12,500 bases of DNA, from contig CM018891.1 of NCBI GenBank assembly GCA_009663005.1, positions 10,603,534 to 10,616,033 on the forward strand, read 5' to 3'. A model generated the notes under the pieces. It did no database searches and was not told the origin of the DNA. It saw nothing but the letters and a program-made list of their open reading frames with translations. Every line of letters begins with the position of its first letter. Position 1 is the first letter of the stretch. The translations under genes and the position numbers were made by a program. This stretch comes from Actinidia chinensis (taxonomy: Eukaryota > Streptophyta > Magnoliopsida > Ericales > Actinidiaceae). This document shows, one piece after another, positions 1 through 8,900 of the stretch.

Positions 1-1745
1 GAAGCCTTATACCTGTATGCTCTCCCTTACTTGTAGTATATGCACTTATCATTGAATTCAACTTAATCATTTCAAGTTCGACAATGCATGAGCAGTTGAG
101 TTTTATTAATTCCAAAATATTTTTCATACTCATCATGCATATACATATCAATACTCATATTCATACAAACGCTAAGTCAGAGAGAACACAATTTTCTATT
201 CACTTTTGTCAATCCAGAAAAAAAGGGTATGGCAATCTACAAAATAGGTGAGAACAAGTTATAACGTCGAAGATTCAACATGTAAGCATATATGAAATAA
301 ATATTTTTTTTAAGTATAGATTCACAAATATTTATTTAAGCATGAAAGTTCAGAATTAGATATCCAAGAAAAGATTTCAGTTAGGACCAAATGACTCTCC
401 TCTCAAGGAGTGTGTCCTTGCCCCTAACAGCATACTTCATGGGGGCATAAAAATAAACGACATAGATTCACTATGATGAAATCCATATAAACCATGTATT
501 TCACATCATGATATAAGATAATCAATCAAATATAAAACTTTTCAACTTGTTTAAGTCCTATAGGGCATCTAAGTTAAATAAACATAGATATCTGTATATA
601 AGCTTTGAAAATATCTCCCCTTTCTTTTGTATTTGTGCATCAAATGCCATTTCAAGTTTATAGCAATACAAATACATATGCTATCATTCAAAATACTTTG
701 CCCCCTATAATCATGTTTGTTCCTTTTTCCATATGCTCAATAGCCATGCATAGCATTTTTCTTCATTCAATCCAGTATATTATTATCAAACCATAGTTCA
801 ATATTCATCAATCATGATCAATAGTCCATAGGCTATCAAAATACATTTATTCTCCATTATACAAGCATTTGAGTTCAATAGTTCATACTCATATACATAT
901 TCATACTCAACAAGTATATTATTTGATGTCATTGATAATCAAACTATATCAACCACATTTTATAGTTTTAGTTTTAAATGCCATTAGCAATACATATAAC
1001 TAGTTATCATAATGCATTCATATTGGCTCCAATCTATATTTTTAAATCTTAAATCATATCTATTTGTTTTCTTTTTGTTAAAAAAAGTGTATAATAGTGA
1101 TATGCAATGGTACAAAAATGTTAGCCCAAAATAATTGGTTATAAAAGAGTGATCAAATTAAAGAAAAAATTTAGTACCTCATTTAAATGGTAATGAACAG
1201 TCAAGCAATCTCTATAGCATATAAGTATCAGAGAAGGAATGAAGTAACAGATATTTAGATTCATTTCACTCCTGTTATTGGGAAGTCATCCTTCTTTTTC
1301 TTTTTTATTGTATCATGTTCATATTACTCCCTTTCTTCAAAACTTTTTCTTAAACTCATTCATAATCTATGAGGTGTTTGATAGACAGACAATTGTAGAT
1401 TTGAAAAATTTTGAATAGGTGTATGAGACGACAAAATTCAATTTTTCCACTTGAAAATATTAGTGTCAATCTTTTATAAAAAGTGTTTGACTCATGTACT
1501 CATTGAAATGCAAATTTATGAAAGATTGATTGGCAATAGGATTGAATCAATAAAATAGGATTCAAATACATAGTAATCTATCAATATAAATATAATAAAT
1601 AATATCATCAAAATCAATCAATTGAGAAATAATTTATTAAATCCAATCGTTCAATATGCAACATAATTAGAATTAACAAGAAGTTTAAGACCACATTATA
1701 TGACATACCCAAATATATATATAAATGTCTTGCAATAAAGTAAAG
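1..1745. other. AT-rich intergenic stretch, no gene seen
   Basis: No coding region, RNA gene or recognisable transposon domain was found on either strand. The longest ATG-started frame (605-796, plus, 63 codons) has an ordinary AT-rich composition and no motif I recognise. Short motifs of the type catactcatat recur near 126-166 and 883-909, but only as loose low-complexity similarity. I looked on the minus strand for copia integrase or reverse transcriptase motifs, which would be expected after the protease relic at 1740-2175, and saw none. Confidence 0.6.
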
Positions 1746-2175
1746 ATTTGATATACTTCTATAAGTTCTATGTCAAGAGGAGTACCTATCAACATCTTAG
1801 CTTGGTTGATATGGACCTGGAGTGCTTCATAAATTTTTTGAGTTCACATATCAAACTAATCATATACCTGAAGTATCCAGTGATAAAGATCAACTTTCAT
1901 CTTTGTGTTGAATTGGGGAGGAGAGAACATATACTCAAGACAATCAAGTTTTGTTCTTTGGGTTCCTACATTCATCTTGGGTCTTGGGGGTTAGTATCAA
2001 ATGACTTTCTTGAAACCAAAATTTTTCAAGGCAATATACGATATGCTAAGCAAATCTAAAAAACACATAATTGAACTTTCGAAAAAGGCTTTCAATCGCA
2101 TGTAATTTATGCAAAAAATAGTAGGTGGACTTGAAGACGTGAAATCCTATTCTCCAAAAGGAATGAGACACATAA
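1740..2175 (-). pseudogene. Ty1/copia gag-protease junction relic
   Basis: On the minus strand this resembles the segment where copia Gag passes into the aspartic protease. Positions 1995-1956 read as TNPQ, a proline-basic pair, then M-stop-EPK. This is the plant copia linker 'NPQGPK..WVPK' with Trp turned into TAG and one frameshift. About 24 codons later, 1885-1856 matches the protease active-site block (family form DSGCSRHMTG) as TGYFRYMI in the frame used. Cys, Ser, His and Thr codons are changed to Tyr, Phe, Tyr and Ile by C-to-T or G-to-A changes, and the catalytic Asp is gone. Upstream, 2172-2124 may be a ruined CCHC zinc knuckle, which is weaker. The order knuckle, WVPK, DSG and the spacing fit the family. 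It cannot make a product. It may belong to the same copia element as 6780-9638 or to another. The plus-strand 103-codon frame at 1748-2059 is the shadow of this relic. Confidence 0.5.
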
Positions 2176-2542
2176 TATGTGAAAAGAAAAATAGATTTCA
2201 TGAAGTGCAATCAATTCTCTTAATAGATATACCATTTAGCATGTAAAAGAACTTGTGTAGTTACCTAGAGGCAAGTCTAAAACAAGTATACACAAACGAT
2301 TGTAGCATATAGATATGCTCAAGTGATGTGTTCTAGTTTAGCAAGAAAATATAAACAAGTGTAATAATCTGAAACAAACTTAAGAACCATGAGTTCAGTC
2401 ACTAAAACAAATTATGCAAGATTAACATATGATTTGAATCTGATGAAAACATATTTTATTTCATGATAATGAAAACATTATAGTGTAGAAAATAGTTTTT
2501 ATAAAATGGTCTAGGTTTTCAAAAAATACAATATTGTGGAGT
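2176..2542. other. AT-rich stretch, no gene seen
   Basis: I see no coding signal, RNA gene or repeat that I can name between the copia relic and the foldback element. On the minus strand this is where more copia gag would be expected, but no motif could be read. Confidence 0.5.
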
Positions 2543-2569
2543 TGTTAACCCATTAATTTTTGTTTTTTA

Positions 2570-2675
2570 TGTTTAATTTTTAGTTTTCTGTTTAAATAAA
2601 ATAAAAATTGTTTGTGTTGCAAAAAAATAAATGAAAATAAAAGGTAAAAACAACGTTCACTATTTTTTGAAAATA
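2570..2675 (+). repeat. Left arm of inverted repeat
   Basis: This AT-rich arm pairs imperfectly with 3962-4081. It starts with a 12-base block identical to the reverse complement of 4070-4081 and ends with a 20-base block nearly identical to the reverse complement of 3962-3981. The middle is diverged and about 14 bases shorter than its partner. Part of the arm (2656-2680) is itself a small palindrome, TTCACTATTTT against AAAATAGTGAA, able to form a local hairpin. Confidence 0.5.
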
Positions 2676-2756
2676 GTGAAAACAAGAAAGAAAAAATTGT
2701 TTTTTGTTTTGTTTACACAAAATTTTTCATTCAAAAGGTTTGAGAAAATGTGTGGC

Positions 2757-3930
2757 AACCACCGAACGAATAAAACACAAAGACACCAGGAAACAGTCAA
2801 CGGAAACAAACAGAAAAGCCGACACCACACAACACAGACAACAGCCAACCCCAACCCAACCGCCATCCCAACGCACACCTCCAAAACCACCCAATCGACC
2901 CACCACCAACCACCACCGCCACGCCACCTCCACCTCCAACCACCACCAACGCAACCTCCTCCACCACACGACACCGCCACCACCACCATCTCCAACCACC
3001 ATCACGCGCCACTACCACCCACCACCGGCCATCGCCACTTCCACCTCGCAACTACCACGCCGCTGCCACCTGCCAAACCAACGTCGCGCCACCTACAAAC
3101 ACCACCAACCACCACCTCCACCTCCAAAACTAAACCAAGCTACCAACTCAACACTCCAACCACCACGCCGGCCACCCAAAACTCCACTCACCTCCTCACC
3201 TCCACATCCACCTCACCTCCACCTCCTCCGGCCACCTACACATCCACCACCGCCACAACCTTCCTCCACCAACGCCACTCACCACTGCCCGACAGGCCAC
3301 CTCCAACCTCCACCTCCAACAACGACCACGCACATCAACCACCACCGCCGTCACCACCTCCACCAACAACACACCGCCGCAGCCCCCTCCAACCACCACC
3401 CGCCCCTACACCTCAACCACACAGCCGAAACACCTTCACTCCCCACCTCCTTCCACCACCTACATCTCCACCACCTCCACCACCTCCTCTCCACATCCCC
3501 AACCACCTCCAACCACTAAACGCCGCAGCCACCTCCAACCTCTACCTCCAACCACCTCAACACCAACCACCTCCACCCACCACACCCTCACCTCCCACCT
3601 ACCAACCACTAACGCCTCCACCACCTCCACCTCCAAACCATTGCCACCACCACACCACTCCACCTCTTCCACCACCGCCACCTTCCACCACCTCCAACCA
3701 CTACCCGCTGCTACCACCTCCAAACACACCCACCACAACCACCTCCAACCACCATCCACCGCCGCCACTTTCCACCTCCAACCACCTGCCGCGCAACTCC
3801 AAACCACCACCGCGTTGACACTACCACACACCATCACCGTCGCACTCCACCCCAACCCCCTGAGCCGACACCTCCAACCACCACCGCTTGCTTGCCACCT
3901 CCAACCACCATTGCCACTTCCTTACACCGC
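2757..3930 (+). repeat. C/A-rich degenerate minisatellite (CCACCTCCAACCACC-type units)
   Basis: About 1.17 kb is built from irregular units such as CCACCTCCAACCACC, CCACCACC and CCGCCACC, with no fixed period. The plus strand is almost free of G outside CpG, so the strands are extremely asymmetric (C/A against G/T). Borders with AT-rich DNA on both sides are abrupt. Because TAA, TAG and TGA hardly arise in such sequence, long open frames exist on both strands; the longest is 2631-3818 plus, 395 codons, reading as Pro/Thr/His-rich low complexity with no domain or signal peptide. I regard these frames as compositional. Roughly fifty CpG sites remain. The minus strand, with many GG runs, could form two-tetrad G-quadruplexes. 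Possible origins are a captured GC-rich gene fragment that expanded, or expansion of a short LTR-like motif. Confidence 0.8.
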
Positions 3931-3961
3931 TACACATATCGGACTTATTTCTTTTGAAAAA

Positions 3962-4081
3962 TAATTTTCAAAAAAAGTGAAAACAACATATTTTTGTTTT
4001 TAAATGTTAGAAAATAGGCTGACACAAACGTATTTTAGTTTCTGTTTTACAAAAAATGTAAAACCAAACAAAAATTAAACA
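3962..4081 (-). repeat. Right arm of inverted repeat
   Basis: This arm pairs with 2570-2675 in inverted orientation. The inner 20-base block (3962-3981) and the outer 12-base block (4070-4081) are the best conserved parts. A small local palindrome, GTTTTACAAAAAATGTAAAAC, lies within 4044-4064. The outermost related bases run to about 4118, where the reverse complement reads GCTGTTTGGTAAG, an end type often seen in plant non-autonomous DNA elements. Confidence 0.5.
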
Positions 4082-4118
4082 ACACAAGAAAATAGAAAAT
4101 AAAAACTTACCAAACAGC

Positions 4119-4959
4119 ACTTAGCATATGAGAACTTATACAATACAAGAATCAATGTCTAAATAATAATACCACATCAAGTAATAGACTAGTTCAAATA
4201 TAATGTGTTCAATGAATGAAATTTATTAAATCAAGTTATTAATTAATTTTTAATTAGGTAAATAATAGTGTTTTAAAATATGCAATCATTAAATCACAAT
4301 ACACACAAATCAAAATAGAATACAAGAATCTTAAGTATGGAGTAACCAATGAATGGAGAGAAGATTTGTGCAAGCAAGTTTTTAAAGAGGCTCCACTTAG
4401 CATTGTAAGAGAATTGATTCAAGGTAGAAGTAGGTCTATATATAAAGTACTAAGCTAAAGTATGTAGACCACTTATAACAATATATTTATTTAGTTGAAT
4501 GATAAATCACCAGTAAGCATAACTCAATGTTTCAAAAGCTATCAATGAATATATATAGTAAGTCAATCTAGGCATGATAAAACACATTATTAGAATGATG
4601 GAGATGTGTGAAGTATGGCAAGATAGATGTGAAAATGCTATGTAGAATATATATAATCATGCCATTAAATATAGTAAATCTGTATTATATGATAGATAAT
4701 GCATATATACATTTGTGTCAATAGTCTTACATAATAAAATCAATATTAGCCTAGTATAATGCGACTTGATACCATCGAATATCACAAAATACAAATAACA
4801 AACCGACAATATCAAAAGATTGATATTATTCTTTTGATATGCAAGAATTGACATAAGTGAATACTCTCCCATAGTAATGCAATGAAATGATTAATAGTAA
4901 GGTAAGCATTAATAAGGATATGCATGCATATATGAGATTTAATTCAAATTTTAATTTTT
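4119..4959. other. AT-rich stretch, no gene seen
   Basis: No domain or RNA gene was recognised. A minus-strand frame at 4657-4872 (71 codons) is hydrophobic because of AT-rich composition and matches nothing I know. TGGTATCAAGTCGC, read on the minus strand at about 4773-4760, resembles only the first eight bases of a copia primer binding site and lacks an LTR end before it. Confidence 0.55.
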
Positions 4960-4971
4960 CTCTCCCCCTTT
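4960..4971 (-). other. Oligopurine tract, retrotransposon PPT-like
   Basis: Read on the minus strand this is AAAGGGGGAGAG, preceded by TTTTGATTGTGAT. Plant copia elements, especially Sireviruses, carry tracts of the form GACAAAGGGGGAGA near the 3' end of the internal domain, where they prime plus-strand synthesis. No LTR start (TGTTG) follows, so this is at most an internal or decayed tract. Its strand agrees with the copia element at 6780-9638. Confidence 0.35.
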
Positions 4972-5368
4972 ATCACAATCAAAATGCAAAGTAAGTCATA
5001 TATGCACAAATGATGTGTAAGAGACAAACTTTTTCTATGAGTTGTACCAAAATAGCTTTATTATATTTTACAAGGAGTTGAGTAAGCACAATGTGGATTC
5101 CACTTAATTACTAACATAAGCCACGTTTAGGTCACAAATACCAAAGTTATACTAAAAAAGTAGGCTCTCCTTGAGTTGGTACTTCCTATTTCATACAGTG
5201 ATGACAGAATATAATCTAATAGGTTAAACAATCACATAGAAAAATCATTATGGAAGGGGTTTATTTTCCAAAAATAATATCTCTCATTTTTAATATCGTA
5301 CAATAATGACATAAAATAATTCTACTAATTTAAAGCAAGGTCATTAGGGTAGAATCATCATGCTAGTA

Positions 5369-5814
5369 TAGATACCAATTAAACACATAGTAAGTAAATG
5401 AGGGATCATTTTAAAAAACTTTTCTAAATTGAGACGATGTCTATATTCTTTTATAAAAAGAAGAATTTAAAAAATTATACTACAATTAGTTTGTCTTCCT
5501 CTTTGACAACTTCAATCGACTAGTGATATAATTTTTAAGAAAAAATTGCTAAATAAAGAATAGACACTAACGATTAGATAGAAATAAGAATCAACATGTT
5601 ATATAGATACTAATCAAGCATCGACCATGTTGAAGAGGACAATTGAGGTGATGAATAAGTTTAAAAGATTTTGCATAGAATTTCAAGTTCCCAAATCTCT
5701 TACAATATAGAAGGAGTTTTAAAAATTATCTAACAAGAGATGATTTATCAAATAGAGTACAACTCCCCCTTAAACATATACTATCCACAGTAAATAGATA
5801 CCAAGGAAGCACAT
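5369..5814 (+). repeat. Three degenerate copies of a TAGATACCAA..AAGCACAT motif
   Basis: Related 20-base motifs occur at 5369-5388, 5604-5623 and 5795-5814 (for example TAGATACCAATTAAACACAT and TAGATACCAAGGAAGCACAT), 235 and 191 bp apart. Weak AT-rich similarity, such as GAAGGAGTTTTAAAAATTAT, also recurs between them. This suggests an old tandem duplication of a roughly 200-bp unit, perhaps in a retrotransposon non-coding region. The middle copy is the most diverged. Confidence 0.35.
5762..5771 (-). other. Second oligopurine tract, PPT-like
   Basis: Minus-strand AAGGGGGAGT lies about 800 bp upstream (in minus-strand direction) of the similar tract at 4960-4971. Several such tracts on one strand are a known trait of Sirevirus-type copia 3' regions. 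Without an LTR or pol gene beside it the assignment stays tentative. Confidence 0.3.
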
Positions 5815-6768
5815 GAAATAAGTCATGATGCTTCAATTAAAGGGAAGTCAAGTACATCAAAGCATTTCATGCCAATAATGTCACAATGATACATGTTAAG
5901 CATATTCATACAAATTCAAAAATGAATTTTCATCAAGATGTGTTCAGCCAAAGTAAAATATTTTCATGAAAATTAGTTTGAATGAAGGATACAAGTAAAG
6001 CACACATTATTTTACTTATTCATTTATCTTAACTTTGTGATGGACTATAGTTATCATAAAAATACAAAAGTATGTTATATCTCAATGACGCACTATGATT
6101 TAAATGTGTATGCTAATCATCAAAATGATAAGCGACCTAAGAATTGCCAAGAAAGATGAGTAATAATCTAGTAGGAGTATGTGATGAACTAAGCAATGAT
6201 GAATTCTAAGTGAAATATCAATGAGTGCAAAAAATTATCATTTTTAGCAATTTTCATGGATAAATAAAAATATACACTAGATAAATATAATCATGAAGTT
6301 ACTAAGATAAATATGGTAAGGTATCTACAAATCATGTATTTCAATAAAACATATATTATCAATAGATAATGTATCTTTAGAAAAAAGATCATGTTAAATA
6401 AAAGATAGACTACATGAAATCAAACCCCAAAGTAAATTTTTATGGTACAATATATAGTTAGAAAAGTATGACATACAAATTGCATACATAGGTTGGTGTA
6501 AGAGTATACGATAATCACATAATATCTAAATCATACTACATCAACATATTGATCTATAATAAAATAAAAATAACCCTAAAATCATGATAATACATGCTAC
6601 ATAGTATGAAGTATGAATAAACTATTTAAAATCTCATCATGGAAAATAGGCATGCATAAGTATAAGACATTAAAAAACATGACTATCTAACATATTATGC
6701 ATCAATTATATAACAACACCAACTGAATAAATTTCAAAGATTAAGTAAATGGTGTGTTAGAGATATAC

Positions 6769-6830
6769 CTTCACCTACCTATTCGGGACTTTGGCCCAAG
6801 TAATTTTCCTTATCTCGGGTGTAGGTGAAG
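6769..6830. repeat. 10-bp inverted repeat with 42-bp spacer
   Basis: CTTCACCTAC at 6769-6778 is the exact reverse complement of GTAGGTGAAG at 6821-6830. The spacer is less AT-rich than its surroundings. It lies at the far end of the readable copia gag region and could mark the border of another decayed insertion, or be chance. Confidence 0.35.
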
Positions 6831-8138
6831 AAGATGTGTATGAGTGCGAGTGAGGATGTACTCATTTGATTCATTCTCTCTTCAATTTTGGGATAATAAT
6901 TGCCAATGGCCTCCTTTCCTCATTTATTTTGTAGGCAATTTCTATCTCCTCTAGGATAGACATGTATGAAATATTTTTCTTTTTCAAGCTCTTTGGTTAT
7001 TCCTTGAGTTGTGCGAGTGTGCACGTTAATGTTTTTCTTTAAGTCTTTGAGTGCCTTTTTCTTTGTATTTGTACCTACAAAATATTGAGTTTTCTTTTGT
7101 GGTACCCTTTTTACATGGGTCCTTGTGTGTTAGCTTAACATCATTCAATGCATAGTTCTCATTAGGCATCTATACTGTTTCACACAATTTTTTGATTTTA
7201 TTAGTATGAGCATGTGTGGAAATAGGTCATCTTTTTTTACAATAATGGACATGTAAAATGAGATGTAGTAGGATTTCAATTTTATCTTCACAAATCTCAT
7301 TTTAGTATTAGAAGACAACCTCTTGTAATTTTTCTTTCAAAACAATGTTGTCATTCTAAAAAAATATTTCAGTGATGCTTCTTTAAAATACATTTTATTT
7401 TTCAATGCCTCATTTTCACATTTTAAATATTTGTAGTATTTTTAAAATTTTCAATTTAATTGCAAGAGATGCAAACTTGTGTCTTTAAAACACTATTTTA
7501 GATGCAATTTTCTTAAATTCAACAGACAATTCATCAATACAGCTAACAATTCATTATATGGCAAATAATCATATATAACATCATTATCACAATATAAATC
7601 AGAATAATCATTATTTATGATAGTTTCATCTAATTTTTCATGAGTGAGTTTTAAATAGGAGTATCTTCACTTTTATACTCCCAACTCAATTTTCTCTGAT
7701 TCTGATTTGTGTCTACACAATTTTTAATAACAGCAATTTTCGGAGAAAAGAATGTCATTAGATTCATCTATATTCATATGTACATGCTCATTACAAATTG
7801 TGTCGTCAACATTTTCTAATTTTCTCCAAATATCATGAGCCGATGTACATTGATGAAACTAAATGCTATTTTGCCACATGAGAATCTATGCACTATATAA
7901 TTAGTTTGATGGCGGTCGGCATTTAGATAGGATATTTATATTTAAATTATTGAAATTAACATGTAAAAATTTTGTAATTATTGGATTGAATGAAATTCTC
8001 ATTCTTCCCTCCAATAAGTATAATTTGTGCCATCAAATAATGGTGGACTAAGAGTGTTCTTGACCCTCGCCGAGAGAGTTTGCAGTTGGTTACCATGGAT
8101 CAACTCTAAGGATGTTAAACCTTTAAAATAGAGCATTA
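6780..8138 (-). pseudogene. Ty1/copia gag, frameshifted and broken (start of internal domain)
   Basis: Gag would package the retrotransposon RNA into virus-like particles. The first recognisable block is PPLFDGTNYTYWREE at 8046-8002, the conserved start of plant copia Gag (DUF4219/UBN2 family), ended at once by TGA. The next family block continues in two other frames (MRI at about 8001; FIQSNNYKIF from 7994). FHQCTSAHDIWRKLENV follows at 7858-7808, matching the 'T.A.DIW..LE' block. At about 7612-7480 an acidic then helical stretch reads DYSDLYCDNDVIYDYLPYNE and then, after a one-base shift, DELSVEFKKIASK, like the mid-Gag coiled region of the family. Beyond about 7300 only lysine-rich pieces can be read, and no zinc knuckle was found before 6780. 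The natural start is probably the ATG at 8096-8094, now out of frame. The gene is non-functional. It lies directly after the primer binding site at 8139-8150. Confidence 0.75.
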
Positions 8139-8150
8139 GCTCTGCTACCA
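8139..8150 (-). promoter_or_regulatory. Primer binding site, tRNA-iMet type
   Basis: The minus strand reads TGGTAGCAGAGC, one mismatch from TGGTATCAGAGC, the complement of the 3' end of plant initiator Met-tRNA used by most Ty1/copia elements to prime minus-strand DNA synthesis. It is one base from the LTR end at 8152 and just upstream of the gag remains, which fixes this LTR as the 5' LTR of a minus-strand element. Confidence 0.8.
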
Positions 8151-8441
8151 TTGTTGGCAAAGACAAAGCAAGGAGAGGGTTTGAATTGAGTTTTTTTAAA
8201 TTTAATGACAATTATGGATTAATTAAAACTTAATCTAATCAATCAAGGTCTATGCAAATCAATATAAGTAATGAATCAAATAAAACCAAAGCAAAACACA
8301 AGGAACACAAAAAATTTCATGAGCGTTCGATCACAACGTGTGAATCTAGTCTCCCACAAGAACCTACGTAAGATCTTCTTCCACTACTTGTAATCTACAA
8401 CTACAATGTGGAGGCTGATTTCTAAGTGCGCAGCAACTTTT

Positions 8442-8584
8442 ACACCAAGTGATTTGTCCAAGCTCCCACTCGAAACTTTCTACTCCATTTAATTACAATG
8501 AGAAAATACTCAAAACTCTTAAGTGGTGGCTTTGTATAAGAGAAACACTCAAAAACTGCGCACACCAAGTGTTTTGTCCAAGCT
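8442..8584. repeat. 23-bp direct repeat inside the LTR, 120 bp apart
   Basis: ACACCAAGTGATTTGTCCAAGCT at 8442-8464 recurs at 8562-8584 with a single A-to-T difference. The offset is exactly 120 bp. The sequence between copies shows weak further similarity, which suggests a local duplication within the LTR. Confidence 0.8.
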
Positions 8585-8900
8585 ACATCAAACTTACAAT
8601 GATATAGAAGTATGAAGATGATACAAGGTGAAAATAAGCTCTCTTTGAAGAGTAGATAGGAGTGGAATAACTCAATCTTGGTGAACAAGAGGAATTTTGA
8701 GAGAATTAGCAAATTGAAAAACTCTTTGATGATCAATCCATGTTATAACATTGTTGTTCAACCCATAAATGTTGTTGGAGACTTGTATTTGAAGGTCTTG
8801 ATCTCAATATAGCTGTTGGAGGTGGTTGGAGGCGGTTGAAGGCCATTTAATGCTTGTTTAAAATATTTACAACGTTCAAAAAATAGAGCCGTTGCGCCCA

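Larger units (their letters stand above)
2543..4118. mobile_element. Putative non-autonomous foldback/TIR (MULE-like) element carrying a C-rich array
   Basis: Two AT-rich flanks in inverted orientation enclose the array. The left arm contains TGTTTAATTTTT at 2570-2581, and the right arm contains its exact reverse complement at 4070-4081. Further in, TTCACTATTTTTTGAAAATA at 2656-2675 is matched by the reverse complement of 3962-3981, differing only near the sixth and final bases. A GTTTGTGT block lies between the paired blocks in both arms. Block spacing is similar (86 versus 100 bp) and the order is mirrored. The outer ends also look related: TGTTAACC at 2543-2550 against TGTTTGGTAAG read inward from 4117. 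Inverted arms around unrelated GC-rich DNA resemble non-autonomous Mutator-like (Pack-MULE) or foldback elements. No transposase and no convincing target-site duplication were found, so the class and exact ends are inferred. Confidence 0.45.
4972..6754. other. AT-rich stretch with weak repeats, no gene seen
   Basis: No coding frame with a recognisable motif was found on either strand. If the copia element beginning at 9638 were continuous, its protease, integrase and reverse transcriptase should lie here, but none of their motifs could be read. Apart from the oligopurine tract and the three-copy repeat listed separately, the stretch holds low-complexity AT-rich DNA. Confidence 0.55.

Noticed and set aside
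1600..1625. ATCATCAAAATCAA near 1606 as part of a second copia LTR
   Set aside because: It matches only about 14 bases of the LTR end at 9610-9622. The surrounding sequence does not align and no TG...CA end follows.
1748..2059. 103-codon plus-strand frame as a small gene
   Set aside because: It is antisense to the copia gag-protease relic and has no recognisable motif.
2631..3818. 395-codon plus-strand frame, Pro/Thr/His-rich, as a proline-rich protein gene
   Set aside because: It lies on the C/A-rich array, where stops cannot easily arise. Frames are open on both strands, there is no signal peptide or regular SPPPP-type motif, and no domain is recognisable.
2660..3855. Minus-strand Gly/Trp/Val-rich frames (2660-2995, 2727-3005, 2797-3051, 3196-3399, 3460-3855) as glycine-rich proteins
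   Set aside because: These are the complement of the same low-complexity array, overlapping in several frames with no consistent gene structure.
4759..4773. TGGTATCAAGTC (minus) as a second primer binding site
   Set aside because: Only the first eight bases fit, and no LTR end (CA) or gag lies beside it.
7999..8211. 70-codon frame starting at 8211 as the natural gag start
   Set aside because: It begins inside the LTR and runs through the primer binding site. Only its end (from about 8046) is Gag.
8319..8345. GCGTTCGATC as a tRNA T-arm
   Set aside because: No matching acceptor, D or anticodon arms were found, and it lies within the LTR.
8440..8736. 98-codon minus-strand frame as a small gene
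   Set aside because: It lies wholly inside the copia LTR and spans the LTR's direct repeats.
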